Shown here: positions 29,225-35,629 of the stretch, piece after piece
Layout: every line of letters begins with the position of its first letter
Position numbering within the stretch: the stretch's first letter is position 1
Assembly: GCA_026392215.1 (NCBI GenBank)
Contig: JAPLCN010000192.1
Span: 1-35,629, forward strand
Length of the DNA stretch: 35,629 nt
DNA from: Actinomycetota bacterium
GTDB taxonomy: Bacteria; Actinomycetota; Humimicrobiia; Humimicrobiales; Humimicrobiaceae
Direction: 5' to 3'
Notes under the pieces: model-generated
The model's input: only the letters and a program-made list of their open reading frames with translations
Told to the model about the DNA's origin: nothing
Database searches by the model: none
Position numbers and translations under genes: made by a program

Positions 29225-31615
29225 ATGGCTGCAAACAATACAAAACGCAATATAAAATCTGAACTCAAACTAACTGGAAAAAAATATAAGCCGGGGGAGA
29301 TACCCGAAGCAAAAACTTATGTTAAAAGCAGGAAAGAAGTATATGGAATCATAATAATACTTGTCTCAATCTTATTTTTCATAAGTTTGTTTGTTAAGGG
29401 CGAAAGCGGAGTTGTTTTAAAATACATTAATTACTTTTTATCATATTTATTCGGCATAGGGAAATATATTTTTGCTCTCTTTATTCTTGTTTGGGGCATA
29501 AGCTTCTTTATAAGAAAATCTGCTTTTTTAGAAGCAAGACTTGGGTTTGGGTGTTTACTTTTATTTTTATCACTTTCTGGATTATTTGCTGCAAGTAGTG
29601 AAGTAAACAATATTTTTGATGAAATTTTTATCACAAGCCATGGAGGCATAACAGGCTCAGGAGTTTATTACGGTCTTTTCAAGCTTACAAATAAAGCCGG
29701 TTCGGTTACAATACTGGCTTTTTTACTATTGATTTCAATAATCATTATTACAAACATTTCTCTGGTTGAAGTATATAAAAAAATTTCGGCAAGATACAAA
29801 GAGTCAAGATTAAAAAAATTAGAAAAAGTTAAAAATAAAGTAACTTATCCCGGCTTGGGAAAAGAGCCTGTGGTATTTAATGGAAGCAAGGATTTAGTAA
29901 GGGTTAGATATAATGAAAATATTGAATCTGCATTTAATAATTTGGGTGATAAAAACATCAGTGCCGTCAATAATAAATTTCCCTTTATAGTTGACCATGT
30001 AAAAAAATCATCAAAAAATATTGAAAATGATATTGAAATTAAAGATGATGCGCTGTTAAAAGAAAAAATAGAAAAAGCAAAGGAATCAGCTAAAGAAATA
30101 ATCCCAAAAATAAGTAAAGAGTCGCAACTTGAGATGGCTATACCAAATGAAGAAAATGAGGAGTTCAATTACAGACTTCCACCGGAAAGCCTGTTGAAAA
30201 AATCCAAAGCTATTTCTCCAAGCTTATATAAACAGGATGTAAAGGAAAATATTTTTATCTTAAATAATCTATTTAAAGATTTTAATCTTGCTGCTAAAGT
30301 TACTGCTGTTGTCAGAGGACCTTCAGTTACTTTATACGAGCTTACTCTTTCCCCTGGAGTTAAAGTTCAGCGTTTGTTAAGCCTGGAAGATGATTTCTGC
30401 GTTGCGCTTGGCTCTTCAGATATCAGGATTTTAACACCTATACCAGGTAAATCAGCAATCGGAATCGAAGTTCCAAACAAGATAAAAAGCATAGTTACTT
30501 TAGGAGATGTTTATTCACTTTATGATTCGCCTGTTTCAAAAGAGACTTTAAGAGTTCCGCTGGGAAGAAATTTATCGGGGGAAGTAATTTACATGGACCT
30601 TAATCATATGCCACATCTGCTTATTGCAGGAGCAACAAATTCCGGAAAGAGTTCATGCATCAACAGCATTATTATCTCCCTTCTTTTAAAGTTAAAACCT
30701 AATGAAGTAAAATTTATAATGATAGATCCAAAAATGGTTGAATTAAGCATTTATAATGGAATTCCGCATCTTCTGGCACCTGTAGTCGTAAATCCTAAAA
30801 AGGCATCAGTTGCGCTTTCATGGGCTGTAGATGAAATGGAAAACAGGCTTAAAATTTTATCAGATTACAATTGCAAGAATCTTGAACAGTTTAACAGTGA
30901 AGTGCAAAAAAATAAATCCAGAGATCCGGATTTAATCAGGCTGCCATATGTTCTTGTTTTCATAGATGAGCTTGCTGACTTAATGATTGTTTCAGCGTCA
31001 GAAGTAGAAGAAAGCATAAACAGGATCGCTCAAATGGGAAGGGCGGTAGGGATTCATTTAATCATTGCAACTCAAAGACCTTCAGTTAATGTTATTACCG
31101 GAGTCATTAAAGCCAATATTCCTTCCAGGATAGCTTTTAGTGTTGCCTCTAATACTGATTCCAGAGTTATATTGGATATACCCGGGGCTGAAAAATTAAT
31201 AGGAAGAGGAGATATGCTATACTCTCCGGTATCATTTTCCAGGCCCGAGAGAATTCAGGGAGCATTCGTAACCATGGGAGAGATTGAAATAATAACTGAT
31301 TATATTAAGGACCAGAAAAGCTCTTCATACCTTAAGGATATTTTTGAAGCAGCTATAAAAGTTGAAAAAAAGGGAATGGCAGATGATTCTCTGATTTACG
31401 AAGCTCTGGAAGTTTTCATTGAATTTGGCCACGCTTCTGCATCGCTTCTTCAAAGAAGATTAAGAATCGGATATTCAAGAGCAGCAAGAATAGTTGACCA
31501 GCTTGAAAACAGAGGTTTTATAAGTGGTTATGATGGCGCAAAGCCCAGAGAGGTTTTAATTTCAAGAGAAGATTTTTTAAAGTTTAAAAAAGATATGAGG
31601 ATGGATGAAGATTGA
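29225..31615 (+). CDS. ftsK: FtsK/SpoIIIE-family DNA translocase
   Basis: N-terminal TM segments, Walker A GATNSGKSSCIN, IDELADLM, C-terminal winged-helix gamma domain (SASLLQRRLRIGYSRAARIVDQLENRGFI). Confidence 0.96.
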   Translation: MAANNTKRNIKSELKLTGKKYKPGEIPEAKTYVKSRKEVYGIIIILVSILFFISLFVKGESGVVLKYINYFLSYLFGIGKYIFALFILVWGISFFIRKSAFLEARLGFGCLLLFLSLSGLFAASSEVNNIFDEIFITSHGGITGSGVYYGLFKLTNKAGSVTILAFLLLISIIIITNISLVEVYKKISARYKESRLKKLEKVKNKVTYPGLGKEPVVFNGSKDLVRVRYNENIESAFNNLGDKNISAVNNKFPFIVDHVKKSSKNIENDIEIKDDALLKEKIEKAKESAKEIIPKISKESQLEMAIPNEENEEFNYRLPPESLLKKSKAISPSLYKQDVKENIFILNNLFKDFNLAAKVTAVVRGPSVTLYELTLSPGVKVQRLLSLEDDFCVALGSSDIRILTPIPGKSAIGIEVPNKIKSIVTLGDVYSLYDSPVSKETLRVPLGRNLSGEVIYMDLNHMPHLLIAGATNSGKSSCINSIIISLLLKLKPNEVKFIMIDPKMVELSIYNGIPHLLAPVVVNPKKASVALSWAVDEMENRLKILSDYNCKNLEQFNSEVQKNKSRDPDLIRLPYVLVFIDELADLMIVSASEVEESINRIAQMGRAVGIHLIIATQRPSVNVITGVIKANIPSRIAFSVASNTDSRVILDIPGAEKLIGRGDMLYSPVSFSRPERIQGAFVTMGEIEIITDYIKDQKSSSYLKDIFEAAIKVEKKGMADDSLIYEALEVFIEFGHASASLLQRRLRIGYSRAARIVDQLENRGFISGYDGAKPREVLISREDFLKFKKDMRMDED

Positions 31616-32928
31616 AATCAGCAATCATATGTATTGGAACAGAGCTGAATTTAGGATTAATTTTAAATACAAATGCAACTTATATTTCTGAAAAGCTCGC
31701 TGAAAATGGTATTGAATGCAATCTGATTATAACAATCAAAGATGATGAAAAAGATATATCAGATGCACTTAATTATTCTTTAAGCCAAAGTGATTTAATA
31801 ATAATAAGTGGCGGTCTGGGTCCTACTGATGACGATATTACAAGAAAAGCAGTCTCGGAAACTTTAGGGCTTAAATTATATAAAGATGACAGTCTTGATG
31901 AGACAAGCCTGCGGTTTATTAAAAGAGTCCTGACAGATGAATTAAAAAACAGGCTGCTAAGGCAATCATTTATTCCTGAAGGATCAAATCCCATAATCCC
32001 CAACATAGGAAGTGCATCCGGGTTTATTATTAGCCTTAAAAATAAGAATAAATGGATTTTTTCAGTTCCTGGTGTCCCTAAGGAAATGAAAGACATGTTT
32101 GATAACGCTGTACTTCCGGAGCTAATTAAATTATCTGATGAAAGTAGCAGGAATAATTTTAAAATTAAAAGAAAGATTTTACTTACAACCGGACTCAGTG
32201 AAAGCGAAATTGAGGAAAACATAAAGGATATTTATGTTGAAGGTTGTAAACTGGGAGTAAAAATTGGAATAACTGCTTCTCCCGGATTAATAAAAATAAT
32301 TATTGTATCGAAATCGCCATCAAATGAAATAAATGATAAAAATACTGAAATCATATCAGGCAGAATAAGAGAGAAGATAAATGGTTTTATTTATGGTGAA
32401 AATGAAGATCTGGTTGCGGAAGCTTTAAAGAAAAGCATTCTGGGATATGGTGAGAAAATTACAATCAGCACTGCAGAATCTTTGACAGGCGGGTTGATTT
32501 CAAGTATGATTTCTGATGTTTCCGGCAGTTCAGAATATTTTTCAGGCGGGATCATATCTTATTCCAGTTATTCAAAAATTAAATTGCTTGGTGTAAAGGA
32601 AAGCGATTTAGAAAAATATGGAGCGGTTAGCAGACAGGTTTGTATGCAAATGGCAATGTCCTCAAAAAAGATTTTTAACTCCGATTACGGCATAAGCGTA
32701 ACCGGTTTTGCCGGTCCAACCGTTAATGAGCCGGGAAAGGAAATAGGACTTGTTTACTCATGTATTGCTAAGCCAAATGGAGATGCAAAAATATATAAAA
32801 GGAGATTTATGGGAACAAGAACAGAAATTAAATTCAGGGTTTGCCAGTTTATTTTAAACATGTTAAGAACTGAAATAGAAAATAATAAAAAAATAAGATT
32901 TGAAAAACAGGTTAAAATTGGAAAATAA
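31612..32928 (+). CDS. cinA: CinA (competence/damage-inducible protein; nicotinamide-nucleotide amidase domain)
   Basis: IGTELNLGLILNTNATYISEKL, GGLGPTDDDITR, C-terminal STAESLTGGLISSMISDVSGSS; TTGA overlap with ftsK. Confidence 0.96.
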   Translation: MKSAIICIGTELNLGLILNTNATYISEKLAENGIECNLIITIKDDEKDISDALNYSLSQSDLIIISGGLGPTDDDITRKAVSETLGLKLYKDDSLDETSLRFIKRVLTDELKNRLLRQSFIPEGSNPIIPNIGSASGFIISLKNKNKWIFSVPGVPKEMKDMFDNAVLPELIKLSDESSRNNFKIKRKILLTTGLSESEIEENIKDIYVEGCKLGVKIGITASPGLIKIIIVSKSPSNEINDKNTEIISGRIREKINGFIYGENEDLVAEALKKSILGYGEKITISTAESLTGGLISSMISDVSGSSEYFSGGIISYSSYSKIKLLGVKESDLEKYGAVSRQVCMQMAMSSKKIFNSDYGISVTGFAGPTVNEPGKEIGLVYSCIAKPNGDAKIYKRRFMGTRTEIKFRVCQFILNMLRTEIENNKKIRFEKQVKIGK

Positions 32929-33505
32929 TCTTCAGTCAAAGGATAAGGAAAGTAAAAGGCTTTTTATCGGTATCAGCCTTTCAGAGGAAATATGCAATTA
33001 TTTTTATGATTTAATGCTGAATTTAAGTAAAATAAATAAGGATATCCAACCAATTCCGGCTCAAAACATACATATCACATTAAAATTTCTTGGAAATGTA
33101 AAAGAAAGTGATTTGGAGAGTATTACCGCCAATATAAAACTTTCTCTAAAAGAAAGTGAAAGCTTTAAATTTAATATAGAAAATTCCCTGGATGGTTTTC
33201 CCAGACTATCGGCTTCAAGAATCATTTTTGGAACAATAGGGGGCGGAAGAAGTGAAATGGAAAACTTATTTAATATAATTAAAGACAATGTTTCAAAAAT
33301 AGGATTTAACAGAGAAGAAAAAAAATTTATACCCCATATTACAATTGCCAGGATGAAATTTCCTGTAAATTTCACTGATCTTATTGAGAATTCGCAGTTT
33401 AAGATATTTAAGAATATTTCTTGTAATAAAGTAATTCTTTTTGAAAGTATTCTTTCAAGAAAAGGGCCTGAATATTTAATTGAAAAAGAATTTTTATTAA
33501 AATAA
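32900..33505 (+). CDS. thpR: RNA 2',3'-cyclic phosphodiesterase (2'-5' RNA ligase family)
   Basis: Two HxTx motifs (HITLKFLGNV, HITIARM); true start may be TTG 32918. Confidence 0.92.
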   Translation: MKNRLKLENNLQSKDKESKRLFIGISLSEEICNYFYDLMLNLSKINKDIQPIPAQNIHITLKFLGNVKESDLESITANIKLSLKESESFKFNIENSLDGFPRLSASRIIFGTIGGGRSEMENLFNIIKDNVSKIGFNREEKKFIPHITIARMKFPVNFTDLIENSQFKIFKNISCNKVILFESILSRKGPEYLIEKEFLLK

Positions 33506-33642
33506 ATTGAATATAAAATTATCCATAAGCTTATAATCTTAATCTTTTTATAATCTTTTTTATTTTTTATCTGCTAAACTAAATCTGTAAAACAAAAAAT
33601 TTAATTGCGTTAAATTATTTTGAAATATATGTTTATATATAT

Positions 33643-33682
33643 TTACACATATGTTAGTATGTAATATAACATAAATGTGTAA
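33643..33682. promoter_or_regulatory. Large imperfect dyad in the recA upstream region, candidate operator
   Basis: TTACACAT-ATGTTA (33643-33656) mirrors TAACATAAATGTGTAA (33667-33682) with a 2-nt offset; contains nested ACATATGT and ACATAAATGT palindromes. Confidence 0.45.
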
Positions 33683-33819
33683 ATGAATATAATTGATAAA
33701 AAATTTATTTAATCTTTAAAAATAGTTTTACTTTTATATCTTTTTTATAATTTGATTTAATATTAAAATTTCTGTGAATTCCTGAATTTTTATAAATTTA
33801 AGTTATTATAGGAGGCTGA

Positions 33820-34854
33820 ATGGATAAAGATAAAATAATCGAAAATGCATTAGCGCAGATAGAAAGAGCATACGGGAAAGGCGCTATCATGAAGCTGGGC
33901 AATGCCGGACCATTAAAAGATATTGAATCTGTGTCAACAGGATCATTGGAGCTTGATATGGCGTTAGGCGTTGGAGGAATACCCAAGGGAAGAGTTACTG
34001 AAATCTTCGGACCTGAATCAAGCGGCAAGACAACTCTTGCCCTGCATGTTATAGCAAATGCTCAAAAAACCGGAGGTATCGCAGCTTTTATAGATGCAGA
34101 GCATGCGCTTGATCCCATTTATGCTAAAAATTTAGGTGTTAACACTGATGAGCTTCTTTTATCTCAACCAGACAGTGGTGAACAGGCGCTGGAAATTTGC
34201 GAAATTCTTTTAAAAAGCACGGCTCTGGATATTATCGTTATTGATTCAGTAGCTGCATTGGTTCCAAGGGCAGAGCTTGAAGGTGAGATGGGAGATTCTT
34301 TTATGGGGTTGCAGGCAAGGCTTATGTCGCAGGCACTAAGAAAATTAACCGGGCTTGTTGGTAAAACAAAAACAATTGTAATATTTATAAACCAGTTAAG
34401 AGAAAAAATAGGAGTAATGTTCGGAAATCCAGAAGTTACTCCCGGAGGAAGAGCTTTGAAATTTTATGCATCTGTCAGACTTGACATCAGAAAAATTGAT
34501 ACTATTAAAAATGGCACCGAAATGATTGGCAGCAGAGTAAAAGTCAAAGTTGTTAAGAATAAGGTAGCGGCGCCTTTTAAGGCTGCAGAGTTTGATATAA
34601 TGTACGGGAAGGGCATATCAAGAGAGGGAAGTATAGTTGATATTGGGGCAGAGGTAGAGGTACTAGGGAAAAGCGGATCCTGGTATTCCTTTAAAGGTGA
34701 AAGAATAGGCCAGGGCAGGGAAAATGCCAAGCTGTTCCTGGCGCAAAATCCTAAGATAATGGATGAAATTGAAAAAGAAATAAAGAATGTATTCCAGGCA
34801 AAAAAAATTGAGTCAAGCTCTCCAGGTGATACCGGGAAGAGTACAGATTCCTAA
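33820..34854 (+). CDS. recA: Recombinase RecA
   Basis: [36 protein letters not shown]…[11 protein letters not shown]…[31 protein letters not shown]. Confidence 0.99.
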   Translation: MDKDKIIENALAQIERAYGKGAIMKLGNAGPLKDIESVSTGSLELDMALGVGGIPKGRVTEIFGPESSGKTTLALHVIANAQKTGGIAAFIDAEHALDPIYAKNLGVNTDELLLSQPDSGEQALEICEILLKSTALDIIVIDSVAALVPRAELEGEMGDSFMGLQARLMSQALRKLTGLVGKTKTIVIFINQLREKIGVMFGNPEVTPGGRALKFYASVRLDIRKIDTIKNGTEMIGSRVKVKVVKNKVAAPFKAAEFDIMYGKGISREGSIVDIGAEVEVLGKSGSWYSFKGERIGQGRENAKLFLAQNPKIMDEIEKEIKNVFQAKKIESSSPGDTGKSTDS

Positions 34855-34906
34855 ATAATCTTTTTATTTTTTCTTAATTTATTTAAAAAAAAGAGTAAAT
34901 TCCTTA

Positions 34907-34934
34907 TTGACTTATAAATACGTAATGCTATACT
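34907..34934 (+). promoter_or_regulatory. rRNA promoter P1
   Basis: TTGACT (34907-34912) - 16 bp - TATACT (34929-34934). Confidence 0.65.
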
Positions 34935-35027
34935 AATAAGGCTTTAAAGAAGTAAAATGTTTTTTTAAAAGGTTACCTTTTTCTTCCTGCGTTAAATAAA
35001 AAATTTTAACAAAATAAAATTATTTTG

Positions 35028-35056
35028 TTGACATGGAAAAATGATTATGGTAACTT
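35028..35056 (+). promoter_or_regulatory. rRNA promoter P2
   Basis: TTGACA (35028-35033) - 17 bp - TAACTT (35051-35056). Confidence 0.55.
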
Positions 35057-35077
35057 AGGTAAGTTTGCAAGATAGAG

Positions 35078-35087
35078 TGTTCTTTGA
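35078..35087 (+). promoter_or_regulatory. boxA-like antitermination element in the rRNA leader
   Basis: TGTTCTTTGA, close to boxA consensus TGCTCTTTRA; followed by gaactaaatagtg as in many rRNA leaders. Confidence 0.6.
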
Positions 35088-35134
35088 GAACTAAATAGTG
35101 CGAGTTTTTTAAGCAAGTTATTTGTATGTTAGTT

Positions 35135-35629
35135 TTTTTTGAGAGTTTGATCCTGGCTCAGGATTAATGCTGACGGTGTGCATAATACATGCAAGTCGAA
35201 CGTGCAATGTGAAAGTAGCAATACTTTTGCAAAGCAAGTGGCGAACGGGTGAGTAACGAGTGGATAATCTGCCCTTAAGATCGGGATAACTCTTCGAAAG
35301 GAGAGCTAATACCGAATATTTTATATCTTTCTATGATCGATATAACAAAGGTAGCCGCAAGGCCTCCGCTTTTGGATGAGTCCGCTTCCTATTAGCTAGT
35401 TGGTAAGGTAATGGCTTACCAAGGCTATGATGGGTAGCCGGCCTGAGAGGGTGTCCGGCCACACTGGGACTGAGATACGGCCCAGACTCCTACGGGATGC
35501 AGCAGTAGTGAATATTGCGCAATGGACGAAAGTCTGACGCAGCGACACCGTGTGTAGGATGAAGGTCTTCGGATTGTAAACTACTGTCAGTTGAAGAAGA
35601 AGGTATGAAAGTTAAGAGCTTGAGTATTG
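35135..35629 (+). rRNA. rrs: 16S ribosomal RNA, 5' portion (truncated by window end)
   Basis: AGAGTTTGATCCTGGCTCAG (27F site), CATGCAAGTCGAACG, GGCGAACGGGTGAGTAA, CTGGGACTGAGATACGGCCCAGACTCCTACGGG. Confidence 0.98.

Noticed and set aside
31773-32222. 149-aa minus-strand ORF inside cinA
   Set aside because: Antisense shadow ORF; CinA reading frame is clearly the real one.

Overview
AT-rich bacterial window with two parts. (1) About 1-3000 is an accessory, decayed zone. It holds C- and N-terminal gene fragments (a RelE/HigB-like toxin tail, a truncated XRE antitoxin head, and the C-terminal tail of a molybdopterin oxidoreductase), an intact RHH antitoxin + MazF/PemK-type toxin pair, and a degenerate IS200/IS605-type element in which both tnpA and tnpB are broken. 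(2) About 3150-35629 is a compact, entirely plus-strand housekeeping run: hypothetical protein, xerC-like recombinase, rpsB, tsf, pyrH, frr, uppS, rseP, ispG, proS, recD2, nusA, infB, rbfA, nrnA-like, truB (frameshifted in the given sequence), ribF, rpsO, pnp, M16 peptidase, dapB, dapA, rnj, ftsK/spoIIIE, cinA, thpR, recA, then tandem rRNA promoters, a boxA-like site and the 5' part of a 16S rRNA gene. I see no convincing new multi-gene defence or biosynthetic system. The observations most worth checking are: the truB frameshift in a T9 run, an apparent AUU start codon for frr, a candidate attenuator in the nusA leader, a 13-bp-periodic operator in front of the TA pair, the TnpA HUH His->Pro lesion and TnpB deletion/frameshift with a possible residual omega-RNA, a dyad upstream of recA, and a 16S mismatch to EUB338/341F. 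All calls were made by reading the sequence; no searches were run.
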